Shown here in pieces: positions 44,424 to 53,348 of a DNA stretch of 64,000 nucleotides. The stretch covers positions 1 through 64,000 of the forward strand of contig JAAMXY010001270.1 of the NCBI GenBank assembly GCA_019677205.1. The letters are read 5' to 3'. Below the pieces are notes generated by a model, which worked only from the letters and a program-made list of their open reading frames with translations, had not been told where the DNA came from and made no database searches. Numbering within the stretch: the first letter of the stretch is position 1; each line of letters opens with the position of its first letter. A program made the translations under genes and the position numbers. The stretch is from Pinguiococcus pyrenoidosus. Taxonomy: Eukaryota; Sar; Pinguiophyceae; Pinguiochrysidales; Pinguiochrysidaceae.

Positions 44424-44466
44424 GAGGCGCGGAAGAGACAAGAAGCAATCAAATTCTGACTTCCTC

Positions 44467-44550
44467 GCATGCCGCTCGTCTTTCCAAGCATGCCGCTCAT
44501 CTTTCCAGGCATGCCGCTCATCTTTCCAAGCATGCCGCTCATCTTTGCAC
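44467..44550 (+). repeat. 21-bp tandem repeat x4 between convergent genes
   Basis: Four consecutive 21-bp units (gcatgccgctcatctttccaa with 1-3 changes each) between the stop codons of the exportin-like and alpha-SNAP genes. It lies in both 3' regions. Each unit contains gcatgc, a perfect palindrome. Confidence 0.92.
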
Positions 44551-44572
44551 GTCCGCCGCTGGGCACCTCAAA

Positions 44573-45559
44573 CTAGGTCAAATCCACTTCGCCTTCCTCA
44601 TTGACCGGCAGGACGTCATCCGCGACGTCGATCTTCACCGCGTCCAGGTCAGGCAAGTCCTCCTCGGCGCCCTTGTCTTGCTCGGCGGCCTCGGCCGCGG
44701 CCTCGATGGGCTCGCGGATCTTGAGCAGCAAGCTGATGAATTCGGGGGAGAGGCGCGAAACCTCGTTGTACACGTTCACGGCCACCGTGAACTGCGCCTC
44801 GTCCATGGCCTCTACCGCTCCGTTGATCTCCCTGATCAGCTCTCCCTCTCGAGACTCGGCGAGGTTGTAGTCCTTCTCCAGGAACTCCTGGCCTTTCTGC
44901 GAGCCGAACAGCGAGTCGTACACCATGTAGCAAAGCCAAGCCCTGGTGTACAGGTTCTTGGCGTTGGCCTGCTGCAGCCTGGTCTCCGACAGGCAGAAGT
45001 CCGCCATGGTCTCGAACACCTCTCCCGCTTTCTGGTACTGGGCGGCCTTGACCGCCAGGTCCCCGACCTTATGAAGCCACTTGTGCGCCTTCTGAGGCTG
45101 GTTGTCCGCGATGCAGATCTCGTAGGCCTCCTGATAGTTCTCCATCGCCTGCTGCTCGTCGCCAGAGGCCTCGTAGACCTCCGCGATGAGCGTGGTAAGG
45201 CGGCCGGCCTGGCTGAAGCGCCCCTGGCCCTGGTAGATGGAGATGGCCTGCCTGGCCGCGCTGATGGCCTCCGACGCATCCACTTCCTTGAGCACCGTGG
45301 CGGCGTCCGAGAACGACATGGCGGCCTCGCCCAGCATATCTGCTCTCTGGAAGTACTGCGCGGCTTTGACATAGCTCTCGCCGGCGTCCTGGAGGTCTTT
45401 GGCCGCTTTGAACTGGTGCCCGGCTTCTTTGTACAGCTGAGCCGCATCTTCGTTCTTGTTGGTCTTGAACCACGACTTCTGCAGCTTCTCCGCCTCGGCA
45501 ATCTTGCTCGTGGCCAAGCCGCGCGCCCTGGCGGCGGACTGCTGCGCGAAGCCGGACAT
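44573..45559 (-). CDS. Alpha-SNAP, NSF attachment protein
   Basis: A single frame of 328 residues from the ATG reading MSGFAQ; an in-frame ATG 19 codons upstream (45616) would add MHGFLR and is less likely. Alpha-SNAP binds assembled SNARE complexes and recruits the NSF ATPase to pull them apart after membrane fusion. The sequence shows the TPR-like helical pairs of the family: KNEDAAQLYKEAGHQFKAAK, SYVKAAQYFQRAD, AISIYQGQGRFSQAGRL, AEVYEASGDEQQAMENYQEA, KVGDLAVKAAQYQKA, and the C-terminal NSF-activating end with acidic and hydrophobic residues. Family length is about 295, so the C-terminus here has an added Glu/Asp-rich extension of roughly 30 residues. Confidence 0.92.
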   Translation of the reverse strand: MSGFAQQSAARARGLATSKIAEAEKLQKSWFKTNKNEDAAQLYKEAGHQFKAAKDLQDAGESYVKAAQYFQRADMLGEAAMSFSDAATVLKEVDASEAISAARQAISIYQGQGRFSQAGRLTTLIAEVYEASGDEQQAMENYQEAYEICIADNQPQKAHKWLHKVGDLAVKAAQYQKAGEVFETMADFCLSETRLQQANAKNLYTRAWLCYMVYDSLFGSQKGQEFLEKDYNLAESREGELIREINGAVEAMDEAQFTVAVNVYNEVSRLSPEFISLLLKIREPIEAAAEAAEQDKGAEEDLPDLDAVKIDVADDVLPVNEEGEVDLT

Positions 45560-46204
45560 GTCGGTTTTGGGCGCGAAAGGTGGCGCGAGTGGCACAAGTC
45601 GGAGAAATCCATGCATTAACTCGCTGTGGAATGCATAGATAGTGAATGCACAACATTCTCTTGGAGAAATCGATAAAGTATTTCATTCTTAATGTGGATT
45701 ATAAAATATTAAAATTTATACTTGTTACGTTATCATTTGGATTCTCCATCGCTCGCATTACTTTTGAAAAGGGTTGTGGATGTCTCGGTGCGTCTCTGAC
45801 GAAGACGAATGCCAACGAAAACCAACTCTCCCGGATCACTTCTGCGCGAAGTCTTTGTGGTTGCAAGGAAGCTTCGGTTTCATTCTTTTGGATTTCCAAT
45901 TGGATTTCTAAGCACACGTAGGTTTCAACTTTTCGCTTTCTTACTCGTTCTTGGCATTTCCCCGCCCTGTCACCACCATATCACAGCACCACAACCTTTT
46001 TTTAAAAGAAGCCTCCCGAGCAACAGGGTCGTCCCGCCCAGAAGTACCTCATTCCGCCCCTCCGCCCCGCGCCACGCCTTTTGCAAGCCCATTCCTGCCG
46101 CCAAGACCCTGTGATCGGAGTGACCAATCCATTGGCGGGGCGCACGAAGCGTGCGAAGGAGAGGCGCTGCGGCGTTCGAGCGCCACAGAAGCGTTTTCTA
46201 AAAG
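45560..46204. other. Divergent promoter region, alpha-SNAP / SLC13-type transporter
   Basis: About 645 bp between divergent starts. The patch at about 45650-45760 is AT-rich. No supported gene was seen. Confidence 0.5.
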
Positions 46205-48946
46205 ATGGCGGAGATCACCGGGGAGGGCATCGTTGTGCTGCTGGTGCTGGTGGGCATGTTCACCGCTCTGTTCTTCGAGGTGCTCGCTCCGGAGATGATC
46301 GTGTTCACGTGCCTCATGATCGTGTGGAACACGGGCATCATCAGCACCAGCCAGGCGCTCAGCGGCTTCAGCAACGAGGGCATGATCACCGTGGGCGCGC
46401 TGTTCATCGTGGTGAAAGGCGTGGAGCGCTCCGGCATCGTGGACCGCGTGGCCAGACAGGTGTTTGGGCAGAAGACGTCCAAGATGGCGGGTCTTTTCCG
46501 CCTCCAGGTGCTCACCTTCGCCCTCAGTGGATTCTTCAACAACACGCCCCTCGTGGCGCTGCTCATGCCCATCACGCGTGACTGGGCCCGCTCGCGCGGC
46601 TTCGCGCCCTCCCAGTTCCTCATCCCGCTCAGCTTCAGCTCCATCGTGGGAGGCCTGACCACCATCATCGGCACCTCCACCAACCTGGTGGTGCAGGGCC
46701 TGCTGCAGGACGAGGACCAGGAGCAGTTCGGATTCTTCGAGCCGGCGCAGCTTGGAGTCGTGCTGGGGGTCCTCCTGATCGCCTACAACTGCACCATCGG
46801 CCAGCGGCTGCTGCCCAGTAACCGAGGTGGTATGTTCCGCCTCGTGCGTGACCGCGCCTCCGAGCTGATCACGGAGATCGGCATCTCCGAGAGCTGCCCG
46901 CTGATCGGCCTGCCCGTGGAGCAGTTCCTTGAGACGATCGGCATCAACTCGTCGGCGCTTCTGAAGATCCGCCGGCCGTGCCAGATCGGCAGCCCGAACG
47001 CGTGCAGCAAGCCCGCGACGGCCATGGCCAAGGACAAGACGGAAGTCTTCGACGAGGAGAAAATGGAAAACCCCAGCATGTCGACCAAGTCGGCGCCGGC
47101 GGACGCGAGCAAGTTCCACTCCCCGCCGCCGTTCGATCTCGAGGAGGGCGCCGGCATCGACCCGGAGTCGCCGGGCCCTGGCATGGCCATCGATCGCGAC
47201 TCGGATGAGCCCGAGCCGCACACCGCGGAGTCCGTCGATGGCACCTGGCAGATCTCCGACTACGTCATGAACTTCATGAACCGACCGAACGGGATGACGC
47301 CAATGCAGCAGACGCAGACCGAGAGCGTCAGTGAGCTGCACCCGAGCGTGTCGATGCTCCGGATGATGCACAAGGCGGCCTCCGCCGATGAGGGGAATCC
47401 GGGAGGGCCGGAGGTGCGTGCGGTGGACCTGAACTATGCCATCCGGAACAAGCATCTTTGGGGGCGCAGCAGCTCCGCCCGCATGGCTCGGGAGGAGAGG
47501 AGCGAGTTCGAGCACGAGAACCACTCCCTCATCTCCAATCCGGCGACCGGAGACGAAAGACTGCAGTCGGCCGAGGACTCGCCGGACACGCAGCTGCGGC
47601 GACGCTCGTCCGGCAGGCGCGGCTCCGGTCCCATCGACTACCGACGAAAGTATTTAGAGGCTACGGCGGTACCCGCCCTGCCCGCAAGCTCCACGCCGGC
47701 GAAGGACACCACGTTGCGCAAGAGGAAGACGGCGAACCTGAACGGACACGCCGTCGCCGCGCCGGCGGAGGATGCCTTGACGGAAGACAAGCTCGTGAAG
47801 TACCTGAAGCCAAAGGAGAATCTCGAGACCGGGAGCACCTACAGTAGGACAAGCAAGGCTAGCAAGTCGAAGAAGGGCGAGGTCAACGCACCACCGCCCA
47901 TGTACATTGACATCTTGCCCGTGCCGAAGGGCGAAGTGATCCAGGGCGGAGACGTGGTCTTCCTCAGCGTGGGTGCACACGCGCTGGCGCACTTCCGGCA
48001 GGCGGTGCCGCACAAGGGGCTGAAGCTCCTTGACGTGGACGTGCTGGATATGACCGGCTTCGGCACGGAGGTCGCCGAGCTCCTGCTGTCGGACTCGAAC
48101 CCGTTCCTCGGCGAGGAGTTGCAGAAGATTCGGGACGACTTCCAGACCAGATATAGTTGCAGTATCATCGCCGTCCGGCAGAAAGGCGGCGACCCAGGAG
48201 CAGTGTCCCAGGCAGCGGACGTGCACACGCGCGACCTGAAGCTAAGCGCTGGAGATACGGTGCTTGTGAACGCCTTCGAGGAGGCGCTTGACACGCTCGA
48301 GCGGGAGTTCCAGAAGGACTTCTTCCTCATCACCCGCGTGGGATCTATCCCGCTGCCGAGGACGTACTACGACTACGCGCCTTGCGTCTTCTTCGTGGCG
48401 ATGCTCTTGGTCGTCCTGCTCGCGGACATTCCGATCAGCCGAGCATCCTTAGTTACCGTTGCCGTGCTGGTCATCGGAGGCTGGATCAGCTCCAAGGAAG
48501 CCCTCAACTACGTGGACTTCAAGCTTCTGGCTCTCATCGGGTCCGCACTTGGGTTCTCCAATAGCATCCGCGAGTCCGGCCTCGCAGGGGTCGTCTCCAG
48601 TCTCATCAGCAACTCCGGCTTGGGCGCGCTGGGGTCTCTCTTCTTGCTCTATTTCTTCACCGTCGCCATGACCGAGTTGGTGACGAACAACGCGGCGGCC
48701 GCTCTGGCGGTCCCCATTGCCGTGCAGCTCAGCAAGGACCTGGAGCTGAGCCACTTCCCGTTCGCAGCAGCAGTGCTGTTCGGCGCGTCCACGGCCTTCG
48801 CGACGCCGGTTGGCTATCAAACCAATACGATGGTGTGGAACCCGGGCGGCTACAAGTTCAGTGACTTCATGAAAGTCGGGTTCCCCATAGATCTCATGTT
48901 CATGGTGGTTTCCTGCCTGCTGATCCCCGTCATTTGGCCATTTTGA
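46205..48946 (+). CDS. SLC13/DASS-type anion transporter with TrkA-C-like domain
   Basis: A single frame of 913 residues. The N-terminal half has hydrophobic helices with the CitT/SLC13 motif region SGFFNNTPLVALLMPI and SSIVGGLTTIIGTSTNLVVQGLL. The second half repeats it (TELVTNNAAAALAVPIAVQL and FATPVGYQTNTMVW), giving the inverted-repeat elevator fold. The large middle loop (about residues 210-700) is cytoplasmic. It contains CPLIGLPVEQFLETIGI and, later, a unit with ALAHFRQAVPHKGLKLLDVDV and AGDTVLVNAFEEAL resembling TrkA-C/RCK_C ligand-binding domains, separated by a long acidic low-complexity insert. Plant and algal sulfate transporters of the SAC1/SLT class share this layout, so sulfate (or another divalent anion) import is the likely job. 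Substrate is inferred. Confidence 0.82.
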   Translation: MAEITGEGIVVLLVLVGMFTALFFEVLAPEMIVFTCLMIVWNTGIISTSQALSGFSNEGMITVGALFIVVKGVERSGIVDRVARQVFGQKTSKMAGLFRLQVLTFALSGFFNNTPLVALLMPITRDWARSRGFAPSQFLIPLSFSSIVGGLTTIIGTSTNLVVQGLLQDEDQEQFGFFEPAQLGVVLGVLLIAYNCTIGQRLLPSNRGGMFRLVRDRASELITEIGISESCPLIGLPVEQFLETIGINSSALLKIRRPCQIGSPNACSKPATAMAKDKTEVFDEEKMENPSMSTKSAPADASKFHSPPPFDLEEGAGIDPESPGPGMAIDRDSDEPEPHTAESVDGTWQISDYVMNFMNRPNGMTPMQQTQTESVSELHPSVSMLRMMHKAASADEGNPGGPEVRAVDLNYAIRNKHLWGRSSSARMAREERSEFEHENHSLISNPATGDERLQSAEDSPDTQLRRRSSGRRGSGPIDYRRKYLEATAVPALPASSTPAKDTTLRKRKTANLNGHAVAAPAEDALTEDKLVKYLKPKENLETGSTYSRTSKASKSKKGEVNAPPPMYIDILPVPKGEVIQGGDVVFLSVGAHALAHFRQAVPHKGLKLLDVDVLDMTGFGTEVAELLLSDSNPFLGEELQKIRDDFQTRYSCSIIAVRQKGGDPGAVSQAADVHTRDLKLSAGDTVLVNAFEEALDTLEREFQKDFFLITRVGSIPLPRTYYDYAPCVFFVAMLLVVLLADIPISRASLVTVAVLVIGGWISSKEALNYVDFKLLALIGSALGFSNSIRESGLAGVVSSLISNSGLGALGSLFLLYFFTVAMTELVTNNAAAALAVPIAVQLSKDLELSHFPFAAAVLFGASTAFATPVGYQTNTMVWNPGGYKFSDFMKVGFPIDLMFMVVSCLLIPVIWPF

Positions 48947-49452
48947 GGGGGCGGCCCAAGCCGTATTGATAGCGAGGGCCGATCGGCGAATTGGAAGCAC
49001 GAGCTCTCCCCAGCTTTGCCGGTAGGGAAGGCGTCCGTTGTTGTTTTTTTTTGGCCGTCGAGGCTGCACGAATGGATTGCAGCTCTGATTATGGCGCCTT
49101 CCTCCGACCCCGCGTGAGCAAGTAGTGGATACATGATAGCCAGCCTGAAAATCACTCCGATTCTTTGTGCAAGCTTCTCTCGCTCACACACGCAACTCGA
49201 AACGAAACAGCTCAAGCCTTCTGGAGCTGTACACTTCGCAGACACAACCAGACAAACTCCGTAAGAAGCCACTGCTCCGTGGGCGAGCAGAGGATCTGCC
49301 TCAGGAGACATGCAGATGAAGCCCTTGCGCACATTTGCTTTACTTTAAACATGAACATGCTAGTCTACCTCGGTATTTACAGTGGTTCTCGCACCGAGAA
49401 AGCCAAGCAGGATCGTCCGCTCAGCAGCCGGGAAAAAGACTTGAAGAGGAAA
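48947..49452. other. Spacer between convergent genes
   Basis: About 500 bp between the stop of the transporter and the stop of the lumen protein gene. It should contain two 3' UTRs. No gene was recognised. Confidence 0.5.
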
Positions 49453-50177
49453 TCACTTGGTCTCTCGGCCCGTGACGAGCTTCTCCAGCGAGCGGACTTG
49501 GCCCTCGAGCCGATTCGTGACCTGGCGGAAGGCGTAGATCTGCATCGCCTTCTTGTCCGGCGAAGAAGGCTCTACGAGGAAGTCGCTCAGGAGCATGATC
49601 GACTGGTCAATGCCCGACAAGGCATCATCCAGATCCTTCTGCTGATACGTCTATGGCACAGAAGCTTGACGTCAGAGCGCCACCTCGAATGTGCACAGCA
49701 CGTGTGACGCACTACGCACCACGTCTTGGAACTTGGCGTGCTCCGAGTCCACTATCGCGATGAGATAATCCTTGGAGGACAGCTGCTTGAGCGTCTTCAG
49801 GATCGCCGCCTTCTTCTTGTCCTCCAGGATGTCTTCGCGGAGCTTGTCCAGCATGGGATAGAGGTCTTCTATCTGCATCGCTGCCGCGCTGCTGGGCGCC
49901 GGCACGCCATAGATCACCGCCGCCCCAACCACCGCGCCGCTTAGCCATCGATTCACGATGTCTCGCCGACTCTGTCGGCATCCACAAGCAGCGGAAAAAG
50001 TTTAAAAGTTACAGTCAGGTCAAGAACGGCACACGTTTTGGAAGACACCGCCGGTCGTCGCACATTTGGCGCCTCGAGCCCTCTGCATTCCGCAGAAATC
50101 CGCCCCGTGGGCAGCGAGAACGCCACCAGGCCTTGCACGCACAGAAAGCCAACGAGCACCGAGACCACAGTCCTCAT
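49453..50177 (-). CDS. Thylakoid-lumen helical protein with tripartite presequence
   Basis: Exons 50177-50049, 49971-49720, 49650-49453, giving 192 residues with all introns phase 0. Residues 1-20 (MRTVVSVLVGFLCVQGLVAF) are a secretory signal with Phe at the probable cleavage site, the hallmark of plastid import in algae with complex red plastids. A short Arg/Ser transit region follows (about 21-43). Exon 2 opens with SRRDIVNRWLSGAVVGAAV and ends the signal at PSSAAA, a twin-arginine lumen-targeting signal. The mature part (about 118 residues) is all helical and charged: MQIEDLYPMLDKLRED, KKKAAILKTLKQLSSKDYL, then ALSGIDQSIMLLSDFLVE and RLEGQVRSLEKLVTGRETK. The four-helix look resembles PsbQ-type photosystem II extrinsic proteins, but I cannot confirm that identity. 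Confidence 0.8.
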
Positions 50178-50338
50178 GATGGAGACCCTGAGGAGGCGAG
50201 CGAAGATGAACAGTACCGGACCCGCGAGTTTGCGGCGCGCGCTTGGCGAATTTAAACGACAACTCACCGGCAACTGACCCGGACACGTTGGTTCCGAAGT
50301 CATAAACTTCAGCTGAATTCCCCTGACGGGACTTGAAG

Positions 50339-50452
50339 TTTGGTCTTCTTATCATTCTAGCTAGAATGGAATCAAGAACCACTCGAGACGCGATGCAAGT
50401 GGAGCAAGGTTGGTCTTCTTACCATTCTCATGAGCATGGAGTCAAGAACACC
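50339..50452 (+). repeat. Imperfect direct repeat carrying an ATG
   Basis: A block of about 42 bp (ttggtcttcttatcattct, then aatggaatcaagaac) recurs about 70 bp downstream with roughly 80% identity. Both copies contain an ATG followed by GA(A/G)TCAAGAAC, reading MESRT. It looks like a local tandem duplication of a gene start. Confidence 0.75.
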
Positions 50453-50977
50453 TCCGTCTTCGCCGCGCGGTAGCAGTGCAAGTCCGGGATGGGACAGACG
50501 GACTGGACCCGGACCGGTGGAACCTCCTCCATCGAGACCATCGACGATTCTCGCCCGAGCGGCCGCTGGCGCAAGCCCAAGCATTGCGGGGAGTTCCGAA
50601 CTGATGGTCGAACCGCAAGGACTGGAAGAGGGCGCGCAAAACGGAGGCGCTGGCGAAGACGAGCATGCGCAGGACGAGAGCGAGCCTGCCAGGGAGTCAC
50701 ACGTACAGGATGAAAGCGCCGGCGTCGACACAGCCGCAGGCTCAGAGGTGGATCCAAACGATGTCGACGAGATGACCGCTCCCCAAAGCAAGGGTAAGCG
50801 AAGGTACTCATGGCGATTTCTGCAGTTCTAGAAGGATGAAAGCACTCAGCTCTCACTTCCATCTTGCACAGAGAGCACTCTCCCATAGAGGACGGCCAGC
50901 TTCGCGCGAAGGAAGTCGATGACAAGTGCTGCTGCAGCGACATGGCAACGGGCAGCACTCGGAAGCTCGGCACTTGA
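50430..50977 (+). CDS. Doubtful small disordered protein
   Basis: A possible two-exon gene, 50430-50793 joined to 50874-50977, giving 155 residues. It begins MSMESRTPPSSPRG and is rich in Ser, Pro, Glu and Gln, with a Cys triplet near the end (DDKCCCSDMATGS). The donor is ggtaagcg and the acceptor cagag. No domain was recognised. Support is weak: the second exon overlaps an opposing frame of at least equal protein-likeness (VAAAALVIDFLRAKLAVLYG on the minus strand), so only one of the two can be right. The first copy of the duplicated start (ATG at 50373) might be the true start through another intron. Confidence 0.3.
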
Positions 50978-51374
50978 AAGCTCGACACCATCTCCGCCGC
51001 GCACAGAGAGGTGAATCCAGAAGCGTCCAAACACGTGGACGAGTAGCCCGAAGGCGCTTCTTGGATGTGTCCCGGCCGCTCACGAGTACTAGCTCAACAT
51101 CCCCCAAGATGCTGAGCGGGAAGGAAAGGATCCAGTAGAATGACAAGAGACGCATCGAGCAGGCTAGCTAGCTCGACATGATACCCGACATGCGGATCAA
51201 CCTTGTCGCCTCACGAATGCAAGAAGCTGATCAACCTGATCGCTCCTCCGCGCTTCGTCCCACCCGGACGCGCCCCACGAGGGAGAGCTGCCCCTTCTGG
51301 CGCCGATCGAGCACTCCACGCCTGGAGAGGAAATTTCACGGGGGACAATGCTGGATGCTTAGTGATTCCTCATC

Positions 51375-53010
51375 TCACCAGCTGTCTGAAGAGCCTGGCC
51401 AAAGAAATCGAGGGATATGCGGTACCACACCTTCTGCGAAATCACCGAGAGCGGCTAGCTTGGACACCATCTCCTGCTCAACTTGGAGGGCTTTCCGGCG
51501 CAGCGAGATGTCGGTGTGCCCCGCCGCGTCCTGGCGAGCGAGTGAAGAGCAGGACTAAGGTGATCCGTCCTGCAGCTACTATCTTCTCGGGCAAGAACGA
51601 GGCTCACCAGCGGCTTGTGGAGACGTCTACCGAGACTCAGCATGTCTGCCGCCACGACTTGGGAAGCTGGATTCTGCGACCCATCGGTCATGCCTTCTAG
51701 GATCTGATCCACCCAAACGGCCGCCTCTGGCCTCTTCCGCTTCTCCATCTTGAGGTCCCGCACCATGTCTTCTGGTCGGTAGGACGCGCCGCTATTGCCG
51801 CCAGTCACTCGCTCCATCTCTCCCTTGAGAACTTCCCAACTGACAATCCCCTCGATGATCTCACGCTTGAAGGCCGCTAGGGCTTCGTCACCTTCGTCCT
51901 CGGCGGTACCACCATCGCGACCACCTTTCGATCAGCACGATAGCAAGAAGCGTAAGAGTTGCGTAGGATAAGCTCGTGGCTCGTTGCACTTCAAAATGAA
52001 GACCTACCGGAGCCACCAGCGGTGCCGGCGCAGTTTCTATTCACGGCATCTTCGATTGCCTGTGCGCTTCTTCCGGCGCGGCCTTCACCGCCATTTGCCT
52101 CATCTGCGGCCTTGTGAAGTGCACGGACCATCGCATGCAGATTTGACGAGGGTAGTGCATGCGTCGCAAGACCGCTTGCCAGCATCTCCGACGCTCCAAT
52201 CCGCGCTCCGGTCAGGGCCATAAAGCGAGCGGTCGCCATGCCGACCTCGTCCGCCGTTAGGAAATGCGTACTCCCTGCGTCGGGGCATATGCCAATGGCG
52301 CATTCCGGCATCGCAAAGGTTGTCGTGTCCGTGACGAGACGGACTCGCGCCCCCATGAACAGACCCGCACCGGCGCCCATGACCACTCCGCTCCCAAGGG
52401 CGATCACGAGCTTCTCTCTGCTCAACGCGTGCAAGGCGAGAAGCACGCTGTACTCCAGCTCCAGGAACTGGCGGGAAAGCTCCTCTTTCTCTTCCCGGGA
52501 GTCCAGCGCGGTCAGCATTCCCAGGAGGCTCTTGATGTCTCCGCCGGCGCAAAACGCCCTCGACTCCGCGCCATCCGTTGCATCTGCCGATCGCACGAAG
52601 ACAGCGGCAACGCGATCTGACTCCAACACTGCAGCACGCAGGATCCGGAGAAGCATCAAATTCGCTTCAACGCCCAGCGCGTTGAGCTTTCGAGGGGAAT
52701 TCAGACAGATCTCCAACAAACCATTGGGGTGGTGCGTCGCCAGGACGCACTCCTCCTCGCCATCCGGAAGATTGGCGAGGCTTCGTGGCTTCCCGGGGAG
52801 CTCAAGAGCCGCCAACTCTCCCAGGATCTCCTCTTCTGAACCAGTGGTCTGCAGCAGCCCTGGAAAAGCGGCCAGAAACGCGCTTTCGTCGAATGAAGCC
52901 GCGAAGATGCGCGGGCGCCGTGCTCTGCCAGCGAACGATCGCCGCACGAAGCCTGTGCCGCGCGACCAATGCAACTGCAACAGCGCGAGAAAAAATATCC
53001 TGGACTGCAT
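51375..53010 (-). CDS. 3-hydroxyisobutyryl-CoA hydrolase-like (crotonase fold)
   Basis: Exons 53010-52008, 51924-51608, 51530-51375, giving 491 residues. The crotonase core is clear: RKLNALGVEANLMLLRIL, then the oxyanion and CoA-binding loop SRAFCAGGDIKSL, then GSGVVMGAGAGLFM, and MPECAIGICPDAGSTHFL, which holds the Glu and Asp expected at the hydrolase active site. MALTGARIGASEMLASGLATH follows, as in HIBCH. The C-terminal exons supply the HIBCH-specific helical tail (DISLRRKALQVEQEM, GDFAEGVV). HIBCH frees 3-hydroxyisobutyrate in mitochondrial valine breakdown. The N-terminus (MQSRIFFLALLQLHW, then many Arg and Ser) is an organelle-targeting or signal leader. An acidic/Gly insert (GGSGGRDGGTAEDEG) sits at the first exon join. 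Confidence 0.82.
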
Positions 53011-53348
53011 TGTCTCGCATCCACACGCGCGCTAAAAGACAGCACAACACCCAAAAAGTAAAGATGCAGTAGAAGACGAACGACAAAAGGCAAAAGGCGA
53101 AAGACGCTCGAGAAGCGCTGGATCTTTGCCGGATCAGCTGACCAACTTTTGTTCCGGATCGATAGTGTGTCTATTTTTGAAATGTTTATTTACATGTATC
53201 AAGGCGAAGCTTTTCACGACAACCAATGGTATCACGACAAGCATCCAAGTTCCCGCCAAAAAACTCGAAAGCCCTCGAGTCTCTTGGCGGCGAGATGTCT
53301 CCTTCCGCCTGCGACTGATCACGATGGGTGCGGACGGAGAGCGCTAAG
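53011..53348. other. Divergent promoter, HIBCH-like / MCM9
   Basis: 338 bp between divergent ATGs. It is moderately AT-rich around 53150-53230. No gene was seen. Confidence 0.5.

Larger units (their letters stand above)
50178..51374. other. Ambiguous region with an imperfect duplication
   Basis: About 1.2 kb between the lumen-protein gene and the hydrolase gene. It holds the imperfect duplication at 50339-50452 and a doubtful plus-strand gene (50430-50977). On the opposite strand, a frame at 50846-51034 also looks protein-like. The rest (51160-51374) shows nothing recognisable. Confidence 0.4.

Noticed and set aside
46049-47524. 491-codon open frame on the minus strand
   Set aside because: Antisense of the SLC13-type transporter, rich in His and Arg, with no recognisable domain.
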